From assembly GCA_036873135.1 (NCBI GenBank), contig JAPTYO010000002.1, positions 3,648,452-3,712,451 on the forward strand: DNA of 64,000 nucleotides, written 5' to 3'. The notes beneath the pieces were generated by a model that saw nothing but the letters and a program-made list of their open reading frames with translations, was not told where the DNA came from and made no database searches. This stretch comes from Clarkia xantiana subsp. parviflora (lineage: Eukaryota; Streptophyta; Magnoliopsida; Myrtales; Onagraceae). Made by a program: the position numbers and the translations under genes. Shown in pieces: positions 37,185 through 49,811 of this stretch. The number at the start of each line of letters is the position of its first letter. Position 1 is the stretch's first letter.

Positions 37185-39304
37185 AGTTGGTTTAGTTATC
37201 TCTATCTGTATGAGGTACACAACTTTTAATATCTCTAAGTAATTGATTTGTAATTTTTTAATGAAGTTGTGCTATTAGTTAGTAACCCTAGCTAGATAGG
37301 GTTGTCATATATATATATTGGGGGAAGAAAAGAAGACTGCTGCTTCCCCAGAGCTTGCAGTATTTCTAAACAGGGGTGTCATTTGCAATCCATTATTAAT
37401 GAGATGCATTCAAACATCGCTAGTGGCTAGTCAAAGCTCGCTAGTTAATATGAGAATTAAAAGATATTAATGGCAGGAGTGTATTTTTTATGCGCTGATT
37501 CGGTGCGAATGAATCTTAATTTAGATGAAAAACAAATATATTATAGATATTGCCTTCTTAATAGACCCTCTTAGGACCGCAGGTGAAAAAAAAGAAAGCA
37601 TTATTTTATCTTGTTTATTAATCATTAGCTTTGTAGCCGGGTTTTAATGGATTAGGACCACATTTCTGTTGGATTCAATTAAGCATATCATGGTTGATTT
37701 TAAAAAATAATACAAAATTGATGAATTAAATAAAGAATATAACAAAATTAAAATCTCTTTTAATATATTGCAACGTTTCATTCTGAAGATTAGAAATTGA
37801 CCGATAGTAGTTAGAATTTAGAGTCTCCAAGTCAAAATATTAATGTAGTTTCGTTAAATGTGAGATTTTGAGAACTCCCTAATTGACCGAGAATCATCCT
37901 TGTTGCAAACAATTGATATCGTCTGACAGAGCACTTCTTAAAAAAGACAAATAATTATCGTCTAACTATAGAACTGCAGAAGCAGAGTTAGTTGTTGCAT
38001 ATTCCATTATTAATGTTGAAAAGTCAGTTGTAGATCGATCAATCTTCTTTTATGATTTTATGGAAAAAAATATTATGATTTTGATAAAGAACATGATGAA
38101 GAAAATAAGAATCAGATGAAGAACTTGATTGATTAAATGTAAGGGCAAATCGTCATTTTATAAATATTTAATCATATTGGATTAAATATAAGTGATTAAA
38201 AAAAACAAGTTTGATCAATTTAATCACATTTCAGAATATATGTAGCAAAAAATTCATGCCAAAAAGCAAAAATAATAATTAGATCACGTTAGGCAAACAT
38301 AAGTAACTAAATGATGACCTTATTAAACATAAAATCTCTTAATTTGCAAACAAAAACTCGAAAAACGAGGAATAAATGAATATGATTAATGTAATATGCA
38401 ATTTCTTATCCACCTGTTTTTTAATTTGCTTATTACTTCTACACGTAAATTTGAATATAAAGTTAAGAGAGTAATATTCTAAAATATAGATAATTATATA
38501 TTTTTTTGGCAAACTAATTGTATAACTAATAAAAAAAGATTTAATATCAAATTGGTAGATGATGTTTAGATAGTCGAACAAAATATATATTTTTTTGCAA
38601 ACTAATTGTATAACTAATAAAAAAAGATCAAATTGGTAGATGACGCTTAGTTAGTCGAACAAATTGCAATTGCTAGCTGGAATTTATTTTATCATTTTGC
38701 TTGCTTAATTATTCTATACATACTATTTACAAGCTCACTCAGAATTTTCGTATTTTTTAGTGAAATAGCATATGTGTTGACATTTAGTGAATAAAATACT
38801 TAACAATTAGTTGGACTATTCATTCATCAATTAGTCATTGTATTTTTATTAATCACTTATTCACTACATGAATGAAATATTACACTAAATTAGATAAAAA
38901 TTCTAAATAATGTATCAATTTAAATTATAAAAAAGAGAAGAAAAAATTAACTGCCCGAACTCCAAATGTTTAAAAAAAAACTCCAAACTTAGATTTTATT
39001 GATTAGAACGCATAAAAGAAATTAACAGACGTTATGATAATTCAAAGTCACGCACACCACTAAATTTTGGATTCCACTCACAGTCAGTCTCCTGTTTCCT
39101 CCGAGATTATCTACTTTTCCTCAAACATCATGTGTCGCTGTGTTGTTACCCGAATCTCGCCTTTTCCCCCGCGCAGCTCTGTTGTCCTTGTCGATCTGAG
39201 AAACTCCAGCTTTCAGATTCAACCAGTCATTACTACACTTGCTAAAGGTTTCATTTCAGTCATAAGCTAACATACTGAGACTGCGCGCTAGACGCTGATC
39301 AGCC
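37185..39304. other. AT-rich intergenic stretch
   Basis: No gene is seen. About 38496-38663 is an imperfect tandem duplication of a unit of roughly 83 bp. 39065-39304 is less AT-rich, has CT-rich parts and probably contains the promoter and leader of the ABA2-like gene. Confidence 0.5.
38496..38663. repeat. Imperfect tandem duplication, unit about 83 bp
   Basis: Both copies contain GCAAACTAATTGTATAACTA, AAAAAAAGAT, CAAATTGGTAGATGA and TAGTCGAACAAA in the same order. Copy 1 has a small insertion (TTAATAT). Confidence 0.85.
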
Positions 39305-41668
39305 ATGTCCTCCAACACTAGCGTTGACGTTCAGGTCTCTCCACTTCCGCATCAAAGGTAACCTTGAATTAAACCGTGAATCCACCTTCAGCTGTTGGTT
39401 TAGCAGTAGGTAGTCTATGAGTTTTTGGTGTCTGGCTAACTGACTTCCATCGCATATGCTCGGAAGCTGTTCGATCCTATGCCTGTGAACTGTTGTTTAT
39501 ACGCTTTAACTAATTGATGAATCAGGTAGATAATACTTGGTGAGCCCAAGAGCTGATTTTTGGGGATTAGTAATTAATTGGTTGAGCTCAGTTGGCTTGA
39601 ATAAAGAACATCTCAAGAAGCGTTGCATCATCTAGGATTTGGATAATTGAATCGTTGGACCTTCTGGGATCCGTCTGTAGAGCATGTGTTGTGGACTTAG
39701 AGGATTGAAATCATTGGCCCTACCTAATCGAGATTCAAACAGAAGGCTTCAAATTGAAGCTTTCCCCTTCTGTCTTAACACGATGTTGAAGCAGAAGGGT
39801 TCTATTAGAAGCCTTCTGCTCCAATCCCTTGTCCAGATTCACTTGAAGTTTTTGGTTGTTGTTGAATTAGTTAAGTATTTGTTGACAAAAAGTCATTATT
39901 TGTTTGATTTAAGATACATCTCCATTTGCATATGGCATAATAATGGGGTTTTATATTGGAAAATATAGTGGGAATTAGTCAGAAAGAACAAATCTTTAGT
40001 TTTTGGGAGGAAATTATATTATTCCACCAGATTTTGATTAGTATTCCATTCTTTGTGCAATTCCAGCATATCAATCAAACTGCAAAATACATGGATACTT
40101 TGATAGCTGAATCTGCTAAATGAGTTGATTGATGTGGCTGATGGTCATAGAATCGGAGCACACTTAACCTTGTAGTCTTAAGAACAGCTTTTGATTGCAG
40201 GTTGCTAGGAAAAGTTGCCTTGGTCACAGGTGGAGCTTCAGGCATTGGAGAGAGTATTGCACGCCTACTCCTCAAGCACGGTGCAAAAGTTTGCATTGTC
40301 GATGTACAGGATAACCTTGGCCAGCAGGTTTGTTGGACACAGATTTTTTCATACATTAAAGAGACTTTCCATTCAAGAAAGTCTGTTGCAAAAAGTCACC
40401 TTAAAAGCCAATAATTCACCGTCACCATATACTTGTAAATTGCATGTACTTCGCTTAATAGCAGATGAAATTTCCTATAAGGATCAAATACCGAATTGCT
40501 AGCTAAACTTGTGCTGAGCTGGTTGCTTGCTGGTTTTTTTTGGGGCGACTTTTCACTAGCTGAACTAATGCTTAAGTAAAACTTGCTAGCTCCATCTATT
40601 TTTCTGTTAACCTTGAACATAAAATGTGTACATGGCGCCTTGAGAGGAAGACACATGTGTGCAATTGTGGATTTTCTATCAATCACTTAACAGAAAAATG
40701 GGCGGAGCTATCAAATTCCATTATTGTATCAGTCTATTAGTTTGATAGCCAGTTGTTGCAAACAAAATTTCAGCTTGCAACCAGCACATGAATGATAAGT
40801 TCAACTTGCAGTTTGGTTTCTAACTCCCCCTAAAATGAGAAGGCATGGTTACTGTTTTAGAATACAGGCAGAAAAAGTATAGTACTTGTGCTCTGCTTGT
40901 ATTTGATGATCCCGACTTTTGGCATTCTATGATCCGTACTTTAGTCATTTCTTACATTTAGTCCCTTGTTCGACACTCTATCTTTTGCATTTCCAGGTTC
41001 TCGATTCCTTGGATGGCAATCCAGACATCCAATACCTTCACTGCGATGTCACGTCAGAGGAAGATGTTTCCAATGCAGTGGACCACACGGTGGCCAAGTT
41101 CGGCACCCTCAACATAATGATCAACAACGCCGGTCTGTCAGGGCCGCCCTGCACCGACATCCGCAACTCCAACCTCACAGATTTCAACAAGGTGTTCGAT
41201 GTGAATGTGAAGGGGGTGTTCCATGGGATGAAGCATTCCGCTCGGATCATGATACCACTAAAAAAAGGTGTAATTGTTTCACTTTCCAGCGTGGCAGCTG
41301 GAATAGGAGGACTCGGGCCCCACGCCTACACAGCCTCGAAGCATGCAGTGCTGGGACTGACGAGAAACGTGGCTGCTGAGTTAGGGAAGCACGGGATACG
41401 GGTCAACTGTGTCTCGCCCTACGCGACTCCCACGGGGTTGGCCCTAGCGCACTTGCCTGAGGAGGAGAGGACGGAGGATGCTATGGTTGGATTTCGTGGG
41501 TTTGTGAGTAGGCAGGCAAATCTGCAGGGAGTTGAACTGACGACTGATGACGTGGCGAATGCGGTGCTTTTTTTGGTGAGCGACGAAGCGAGGTATGTGA
41601 GTGGGGCGGATTTGCTTGTTGATGGGGGCTTTGTTTGTTCGAATCACTCACTGGGGGTCTTCAGATGA
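39305..41668 (+). CDS. ABA2: Short-chain dehydrogenase, ABA2 (xanthoxin dehydrogenase) type
   Basis: Three exons: 39305-39357, 40201-40327 and 40997-41668, joining to 283 aa, near the ABA2 length. The family member converts xanthoxin to abscisic aldehyde in the cytosol, using NAD, in ABA synthesis. Residues 28-34 (GGASGIG) are the Rossmann glycine motif, 103-106 (NNAG) the structural motif, and S157/S158 with Y171-x3-K175 the catalytic set. The acidic end of the second strand (VDVQD) favours NAD. The blocks [27 protein letters not shown] and the C-terminal NHSLGVFR are very like ABA2. Related SDR110C enzymes (secoisolariciresinol or momilactone-type dehydrogenases) are the alternative, but these blocks make ABA2 the best call. 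Confidence 0.88.
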
Positions 41669-42024
41669 GTTTATCTATGCTGTTCTCTGTTTTTAGTTCA
41701 GTATCAATACTAGCCAAACTAGTGTATGTGGAATGTGGAGGCATCAACAATGGGAATATTCTGAACCAATGTTATTCAGGCAGTGTCATGTATTAACTAT
41801 TAAGTAGTATATAGTGAATTGTTCTTTATCTATCTCTCTATATGAGGGAAGAGTTTGGTTGTCACGGTATCTAGTTTTCTTCATATTTGCATATTTTCAC
41901 AATTTTTTATTTTGAAAGTTAATTTTTTTTTTAATATTCTTATAATATTTTCCGGGTTCAGTATCAAATAGGTAGCTGTACTTCATTTTTTTTACAGATA
42001 ACTAGTTACACTTTTTACTTTAGC

Positions 42025-42061
<37 letters not shown>

Positions 42062-42140
42062 AGTTACACTTTTGTTTGGAACATATAGCTAGTCAAATTT
42101 TTAAAAATTAACAATTAGATAACTCCAGTAATTTTCTACT
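41669..42140. other. Gap after ABA2 with a poly-A tract
   Basis: The 3' UTR probably ends within the first 200 bases. About 42026-42059 is an uninterrupted A tract. No gene is seen. Confidence 0.6.
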
Positions 42141-42149
42141 TAAAAAATA

Positions 42150-43042
42150 GGGTTAAGAACCTATGAAAGGTCTGAACTATCACCCATGTTAACGGGAGAG
42201 GTCTGAAATTTAAAAAGTTAATAACAGAGGTCTGAAATTTCAGTTTTGTTGATAACAGCGGTCTCCGTTAGTTTTTTCCGTTAAAACTAACGGAAGTTGG
42301 TCACATGCTTGGCATGTGACCGGAAATTAAATAAAATTCCAAAAATGCCCTTCTATCAAGTGTGCCCCTCACATGCATGGAGTGAAAAGACCAAAATGCC
42401 CTTGAAGCCACCACGGTACTCCGGCGACCACCAATCGTACTCCGGCGACCACCACCGTACTCCGGCGACCACCACCGTACTCCGGCGACCACCACCAAGG
42501 CTCCGATTAGGCCAAAATCGGAGCCACCGGCCCCGATTGGGCTCCGATCGGAGCCACCGGCCCCGATTGGACTCCGATCGGGGCCACAAAAGCTCCGATC
42601 GGAGCTTTGTGGCTCTGGTCGGAGCTTTTTTGGCTCCGATCGGAGCTCTTTTGCTCCGATCGGAGCTTTTTGGCCCCGATCGGAGCTTTTTTGCCGAGGT
42701 GGTGGCCGGAGTCGGGTCGCCGGAGCCGAGGTGGTGGTCGTCGGAGTCGAGGTGGTGGTCGCCGGAGTCGGGTGGTGGTGGCCGGAGTTTGATGGTTTTA
42801 ATTTGACTTTAGGGGTAAAATTGTCATTTCACATTTCCTTAAATAAGATATTAAATAAAACAAAATATTAAAGGGGCAAAAATGTCATTTCACACAATTC
42901 TGTTAAATTTAACCCTAAAAATGGACGGAAAACCTCAAATCAACAAAATTGAAATTTCAGACCTCTGTTATTAACTTTTTAAATTTCAGACCTCTCCCGT
43001 TAACATGGGTGATAGTTCAGACCTTTCATAGGTTCTTAACCC
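42150..43042. mobile_element. Mutator-like inverted-repeat element with GC-rich core
   Basis: Both ends read GGGTTAAGAACCTATGAAAG inwards, and the terminal inverted repeat stays almost identical for about 107 bp. TAAAAAATA flanks both sides (42141-42149 and 43043-43051), a perfect 9-bp target duplication, the mark of the Mutator superfamily. The centre (about 42400-42800) is sharply GC-rich: CTCCGGCGACCACCACC-type units on the left, their complements on the right, and in the middle at least five copies of the palindromic word GCTCCGATCGGAGC or close variants. There is no transposase; frames through the core give only Arg/Gly/Ser-rich filler. Confidence 0.9.
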
Positions 43043-43051
43043 TAAAAAATA

Positions 43052-43586
43052 ACGGCATTCCTCATGTGAGGAGTATGTCTCACGTGATTACACATGGATT
43101 TTTCTATCATGCTTTGGGAGCACCATGTTTTTGTTTTTTTTAATATTATAGTGGACTTAATTGTAACATAAGTAAAACTTTAAAAGTATGAAAAAATATG
43201 AATTATTTTAACTACAACTAAGATGTGTATCATACTATTAATAATATCAATTTCCTTATGGGGTTCACCTTTAGGGCAATAGAAAAATAAAAAAATTAGT
43301 AACAAAAGCATGATGCTCCAAGAGCATCGTAGAAAGGTCCAAAAAAATGAATTGAAAGCCGCCGTATGACGGCCGGAAAAATATATTGAAAAACCATATC
43401 GGCCTAAAACAAAATTGAAAAGCCGTAAGAAGCCCAAATCAAAGCCCATTCTCATTTCAAAAACCAGAGAGACTCAGAGAGAATGCCTGGCGCGATCTCT
43501 GGAGATAGTGGAAAGGGTTTTGAATTTGATCATCTTGGAGCTCTACACACCTGATGTGATTGTTCTACAATCCTAGCAATCGAACG
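43052..43586. promoter_or_regulatory. Upstream region and leader of MUS81
   Basis: About 530 bp lies between the Mutator-like element and the MUS81 start. The second half is less AT-rich and carries a short leader. The ATG at 43483 is out of the MUS81 frame and ignored. No further gene is seen. Confidence 0.45.
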
Positions 43587-46500
43587 ATGGAGAGACGGGT
43601 AGTGGTGGTCTGTCCTGAAAATGTAGGGCTAGCGCAGTACATGCTGCAGAAAATGCAAGAACTTGCGGACCAGCCCAAAGGCTTGTCTGAGAACAACGAA
43701 AAGACTCTCCGCAAAGCTCATGCCGGCATCTGCAACTCTAAAGCCCCCATTACATCCGTTAGAGACTTCTCTCAAGTCAAGTAAGTGAGCTCTTGTTCTT
43801 CCTCGTTTGCTTCTCCGCAGATAGTGTCTAAATAACTGCACTTTAAAATGAAAAAGATAGGAAATTTTCTATATATCATTGTGGGTTTTGCAATTAGTGC
43901 CGCAAGGGCTGTTGTAGCGGACACTTATTTGATATGGAAAATTGTATCCGATATTGGAAAAGTTTAGAACTTCTGATATATTGTTGTTTCCTGAAAGTTC
44001 CTCAATTTCAAAAGCCGAAATTTATTCTCAGCTAAGGGATTAGTGTAGCAGTGAGGGTGGAATTTGCACTTGGAGAAGGACCAGGATTCTGGATCAAACT
44101 GCAAAATATAAAGTTGCAGTCCACTCCTGAAACCAGAAGATATAATTTTATATTTTTATTTTGCTGCAGAGGTGTAGGAAAATGGATCTTGAGACTTATG
44201 AAAGGATTCTTCAAAGATGAAGTCAATGATTCTGAACTTGAAAACTTGAACCCAGAGGGTGAGAAATTACTGCTCTCGTGATTCCTATATTTTCATTAGC
44301 TTTATTTGGCACCGAGTGAGTTCATTAGTGTGTCGGTTCACCTTAAAAGTTAAAACCAAGCTGTTTAGAGCATGAAAAGTTATTCTTTTAGAGGCAATCC
44401 ATACTTGTTTGAGGTTTGAAAATGTGACAAATTCATTGTCGTGTAAATGTGGGTGCTCAGCTGTTTGTCAATATGATTGTATCATGTGCATACTTGTTGA
44501 AGTCCCTATAATGGTGATATAGTTTGCTTAGCTGAACTATGCTCTTGTTTCAATTCATCATTCCGCAGATCAATAGTTTTAAGTTTATTCATTACTGTTC
44601 TAGGTAATAATAGTAAAAGAGTCAGACGTTATGTTCCCCAGAAGAATTCTGTAGCATATGCTTTGCTGGTTACACTTTACAGGTATCAACTATTCCATTC
44701 TTTTCGCTCTCTAATATTTGTCTAATATTAGTAGTTACCGTAGCAATTGATCTGAAGTTAATTTGGATGTAAACTAGGGTAACATCAAATGGGAATGACT
44801 TCATGCGTAAACAGGACCTTATTGATGCAGCTGAGGCTAGTGGACTTTCCCGGGCTCCAATAGCGTAAGGCAAACTGTGTCAATATAAGTGGAAAAAGAG
44901 TTGATTTTAAGATTATATTTTTTTGTGCTTGCTTAGTCCAGAAAAAGGAAAAGGAAAACCTAGTCAGTTTGGAAGTTCTCCAAGGGAATGGTACAGTGGA
45001 TGGAGCTGCATGAAGACATTGATAACAAAGGGTTTAGTTGTGAAATCTAGCTGTCCTGCAAAGTAAGCTGTTACATATCCAGACACTCTTGTTTCACTGC
45101 AATCTTTCACTATGCTCCAGTTATTCTATTAGAATATATTAAGGCCTAAAACTTTATTTTTTATGTCAATGACGTAGAAGGGTATATCCCTTGGTAGCAT
45201 TGGTAATTAATTGCAAAATGAGCATTGGTAATTTGGCAAGCATGATATATGGTCAATTATTTAAAAGGTTTATTCGTATCAAAGGATATCTTTTTCAAGC
45301 AATAAAATTTCATCTAGTTAAATAGTATATTTTACTTGCCTAGATTTCTCAGATATTTTGTTCCCATACTTTTCTTTATCTGAAGTGGAACAACAGAGCG
45401 TAGTTACTTCTATGATGGCATCATATATTTGAATTTTTTATTGCTTTCAAAAAGCCAAGTTAGAAAACTTAAGCTCTTTTGTGTTCTTTTTGTTGCTTAA
45501 ATGAAGTTAGTGCTAATGGGATTTTTTTGGCACTTAAAGGTATATGCTAACCCAAGAAGGCAAGGAAGTAGCACGGGATTGTCTTATTAGGTCTGGTTTG
45601 ACAGTGGGTATCTCTCAAGAAGACCCTTGTAATCTTTCAGACCATCAGTTTGACTCTCTCAATTCTAATGAGAAGGTATGTTCTTAACTGGTTACACTCC
45701 TTGTATCTTGACTGGTTTTTGCTGGATGAATACAATATCATTAGAGTGACCAAGTGATGTTTGGTAGTTAGAAGCCTATCAAGTGGTCAATGAGGAATAT
45801 CTCTGTTCATGTATACTTATGTCCAAAACAAAGTTATGATGTTTGCACTCTCTCTATATTAAGAGGTTCAGCATGCTCGTGTCGAAGTTTTGGAAACGTC
45901 ACCAGTCAAGGATACCTCAACAAGTTCTCAGAATGATCAAGTTTGTTATATGGATTTGGATGACCACGCTTTGAGAGAATACAATCATATTGCAGCTAGT
46001 AGGGCAACCACAAGCTGTGAGGATTTTCCTACTTTGTCCTCCTTATTTGGTGGATACATTATTTTCATTAACTGAGAGTGGTGCAATTGGCTTTTTCAAC
46101 TTGCAGGCCAGAATGATGGTATTGGAGCTCATCACAAACCAGAGTTACCCAAGAAGGTTAACCGCAGAAACAAATTCTCATCCGACCATCCATCCAAGAC
46201 CTCATTCAATTTGCGGCCCTGCTCATCTTCTGTATGTCTGAACCTGCACTATGTTCTAACGCTAATCTTTATGTAGAGATTACAGATTGGCAAATAAATC
46301 CGTGACCATCTTGATCCTGTGTCATTTCATTTTTCTGTTTCGAGGTCTGGTTCATGAATAATACTTCAGTTTAGAGTTTTGAATACTTGGTAGATTATAC
46401 TTCATGGGTATGGATAGGCCTAAAAGTGTTTTGTTCCTTTTCCTCTTACTTTTAGTTTAACATTTCATTTGGCTATACTCACTTCATGTTGCAAAATCTT

Positions 46501-48899
46501 ATCTGTTTTGCTAACTAAAAGTACTTGCATTACCTTCTTCTGACTCTTAAGGTTAATCATCCAAATGACTCCAGTTCATGTTTCCTGGATCCAAATAAAG
46601 TTCTAAGCAAGCCACCTCTGAGCTTCGCAGAGAGGTTTGAGGATGCATATGAAGTGATACTAATTCTGGATGATCGGGAGCAATTTGCTACTCGTGGGTT
46701 AGTAATCATTTGGCTGATCTCTCTGTGGAGGCAATATTTAGCATTTCAATCTGCAGTTGGTTGTTAGAGTAGTCAATAAATCTTGATGAACTGAAATTTT
46801 CTGAAAAATGCTGCACATTTACCTCTATGTATTGGCTAAACAATGGAATTACCTAAAATGTGCATGAATTAATATCTTTTGTAAATGGGCCTGGTGGCAA
46901 GGCAGCTCCTCTTTTTTCTGACCCTACATATGAATTTCATTAGGTTACACGAAACATTGAATGTGTCTCTTATGCTGGTAATTCAGGTCGCGAGCAGGGA
47001 AACTAATTGGTAATATTTGTCAGCAGTTCAATATTAAAATAGAGGCAAGTCACTTCTCTTTCAGTTGACAAATTTTAGTCAATGTTGATGTTTTTATACT
47101 ATGTTTTAGTTATGTCAAGATGAAATTCAAGTTTATTACTTTGATTTGCTTAGATTCTTTTAATCTCCCTCAATTATTTAAGACTCGAGTATATTCCAAT
47201 TTGTTATGAAAAGCAGTAGGCCTTGAAATCTTTCTCCCACTTCACCTGGGGACCTATCTATTTAACCTAATTACATGTACTTAATAGCTCTGTAGATGAC
47301 TTCTTCTCTAACTCTTTAGTTATTTGCAGGTCAGGCGGCTACCAGTTGGGGACGCGATCTGGATTGCCCGTCATAAATATCTTGATACCGAATATGTCCT
47401 TGACTTTATAGTTGAGAGGAAGAAAGTTGATGACTTGCGCTCTTCCATTCGGGACAACCGTTATAAGGATCAGAAAGTGAAGCTTCTGGTAGTGATAATT
47501 TTTCCCTGTATATGCTAATCAACATCTAGATACTTTAATAGTAACAACCTACAACAATATCCTGCCTTTTCGCGCTTTATCTTCATTTATACTACTTGAG
47601 CTTTTATTGATCATCATTCTAAGTTCTTCTGGTGCGTAAGTTGCATAATGACAAACTAAATAACTCTTTGTCCATTTTTTGCTAATTGTAAGAGGTGTGG
47701 ACTTAAGAAACTGATATATGTTGTGGAAGGCGATCCTAATTTTTCTGAAGCTGCCGAAAGCATCAAAACAGCGTAAGTATTCTCATCTGAAGTGTTTTTG
47801 CCACTTACACATCCCCCTTAATCAGTCTTGTAAATTGACATGAAAACTACCATGCAGTTGTTTTACTACAGAGATTCTTGAGGGATTTGATGTACAGAGA
47901 ACCAGTGGCTTAGGCGATACACTCAGAAAGTATGGCCACCTTACAAAAGAAATCACTCATTGCTACAGATCCGAGGCTCTGGAAGAAAGGTCCCAAAGAG
48001 AGGTTTGCCCTCCCTTTGATGACTTCATCAGAAGATGTCAAGAGCTGGAGAAAATGACAGTTAGCGACGTGTTTGCAATCCAACTCATGCAGGTATACTC
48101 TGCTTTTGAATGTATTTGGAACCTTTTTATAATTTGAAATACATGCTACTTCATTGAAATACATGAAGGTTTGGATGTGGAGTTCTTAAAGAAACTCGTC
48201 TTCCTTCTCTATTTCGAGATTCAGTAGTAATAGTCTTGCTGCGCGATCCACGTACTTGGGAGTAGTTAGACTTTTCTTAAATGTTTGTTGGATCCAGGTT
48301 CCACAGGTGACCGAGGAGGTTGCTCTTGCTGTCCTCGACATGTATCCTACACTTGCATCTCTTGCACAGGCTTATTCCCGTCTTGTAAGTACCTTGCTTT
48401 GAGAAACTTCTTAGGTCAGGTTGGTGTCTACACTAAATTAATCACAATCTGACATTTAGTCTCTAAGATTCACTCATCCAATAGGTTTTTAGAAAAGCAA
48501 AACAAAAAACACCAGACTAGATGACACTTGTCATGTGTTTATCGGATTGATGTAAACACCGCTCTGAGAAAATGGTTTCGGTGACATAACTGCCTAAATC
48601 ATTTTCCATTCTAAATTTAGGATCAAAGTTAAGTAATTTGCAGCACAAGAAAGCATTGCCATTAGAAGTGGCCTTTGTTGATTCACACTCATGATGATCA
48701 CTACTTTTCAACTCAGACACCGTTTAAAGCTGGGAAATTAGAATTATCTATTTTGCATCACCTGAGTGTGTAATTTTCTAATTCTTCTGGAAAGGATGAT
48801 GATACTTCTGCACAAGAGGAGATGCTGAAGAAGCAAAGCAACAACTTCATCAATGCCGGTGCTAGCAGGAATATCTACCTGTTGGTGTGGGGTGAGTAG
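43587..48899 (+). CDS. MUS81: Crossover junction endonuclease MUS81
   Basis: Fifteen exons: 43587-43780, 44170-44258, 44604-44682, 44778-44864, 44937-45062, 45540-45675, 45866-46016, 46107-46231, 46552-46697, 46987-47044, 47330-47488, 47693-47772, 47858-48092, 48298-48384 and 48795-48899. They join to 618 aa. With EME1, MUS81 cuts branched DNA in interference-insensitive meiotic crossovers and fork repair. The start MERRVVVVCPEN is family-like. An N-terminal HhH region (about 1-80) and a winged-helix region (about 105-215) are followed by the XPF-type nuclease: ILDDRE near 367-372, G404-D405, E426-R427-K428 and D431-D432. Tandem HhH motifs close the protein (MTVSDVFAIQLMQVP). Exon 10 ends GAG|GCAAGT, a GC donor. 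The linker encoded by exons 6-8 is the least certain part. Confidence 0.92.
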
Positions 48900-49113
48900 T
48901 AGGCTATCTTTGGTAAGTCTAAGTCAGTATTTTTGTGGCTTAGATAGATAGATTGCACATATAGTCATAGTTGGACCACTGCAGTACAAGAGTTTAGTGT
49001 ATATCGAAACATCATAATCTGAAGAAGATGGTTTTCTTGAAATGAATGCGTGGTGGTTCGTTTTAAGTCGGCTTGGACGATGTTTCTTCATTATCAAACA
49101 TTCATAAATTAAA

Positions 49114-49811
49114 GGGTTAAAACACAATAGGGGCCTGAATGTTTGCCCACGTTGTCAAAAAGGGTCTGAATTGGAAAATGGTATTATTAAGGGCCTGAAT
49201 TTTCATATTTGTGTTTTTTCGGGTTTCCGTCCAAATTTTCTGTTAAATGTAACGGAATCACGTGAAATGACAGAATTACCATTTTGTAATTATTATACAA
49301 TTTATCAGTTTAATTAATGAAATGTGAAATGTCTAAAATACCACTGCACACTAATTATGCCCTTAAGGCCACCACGGCTCCGGCCACCGCCCCGGTGACC
49401 ACCACCACCACCCCGACAACCACCAACCGGCTCCGGCGACCACCACCCGACTCCGTCGACCACCACCCAGCTCCGGCGACCACCACCCCGACTCCGGCGA
49501 CCGCCGAAAAAGCTCCGATTGCCGGAGTCGGGGTGGTGGTGGTGGTCGTCGGAGCCGTGGTGGCTTAAATGATATTTTCGTCTTTTTAGGTCAAGCATGT
49601 GAAGTGCACACTTTGGTCAGAGGGCATTTACATTTTATTTTCGGTCACATGCCAAGCATGTGACCACTTTCCGTCACTTTTAACAGAAAAAATAGACGGA
49701 AACCTTTCATATAAACATAACTCAAAATTCAGGCTCTTAATAATATCATTTTTTAATTCAGACCCATTTTGGCAACATGGACAAACATTCAGACCCCTAT
49801 GAAATGTTTCC
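49114..49811. mobile_element. Mutator-like inverted-repeat element with GC-rich core, right end worn
   Basis: The left end starts GGGTTAAAACACAATAGGGG. The right arm read backwards (from about 49797) starts ATAGGGGTCTGAATGTTTG and matches the left arm through the AATTCAGGCC/TTAATAATA region, but the last 15 bases or so have drifted, so the exact end and target duplication cannot be read. The centre (about 49368-49568) is GC-rich with CTCCGGCGACCACCACC units and the complementary GGTGGTGGTGGTCG block. It lies about 210 bp after the MUS81 stop. Confidence 0.7.

Noticed and set aside
14903..41668. ABA-related cluster (KOB1/ABI8, UBP24, ABA2)
   Set aside because: The genes belong to unrelated families, are separated by unrelated genes and sit on different strands. 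Chance is the simpler reading.
42297..42806. Frames of 60-170 aa rich in RRSRGGG / DHHRTPATT in the GC-rich cores (also 49314-49598 and 56593-57064)
   Set aside because: They occur on both strands and in several frames of the same inverted repeat, encode only short repeated words, and have no start context or exons.
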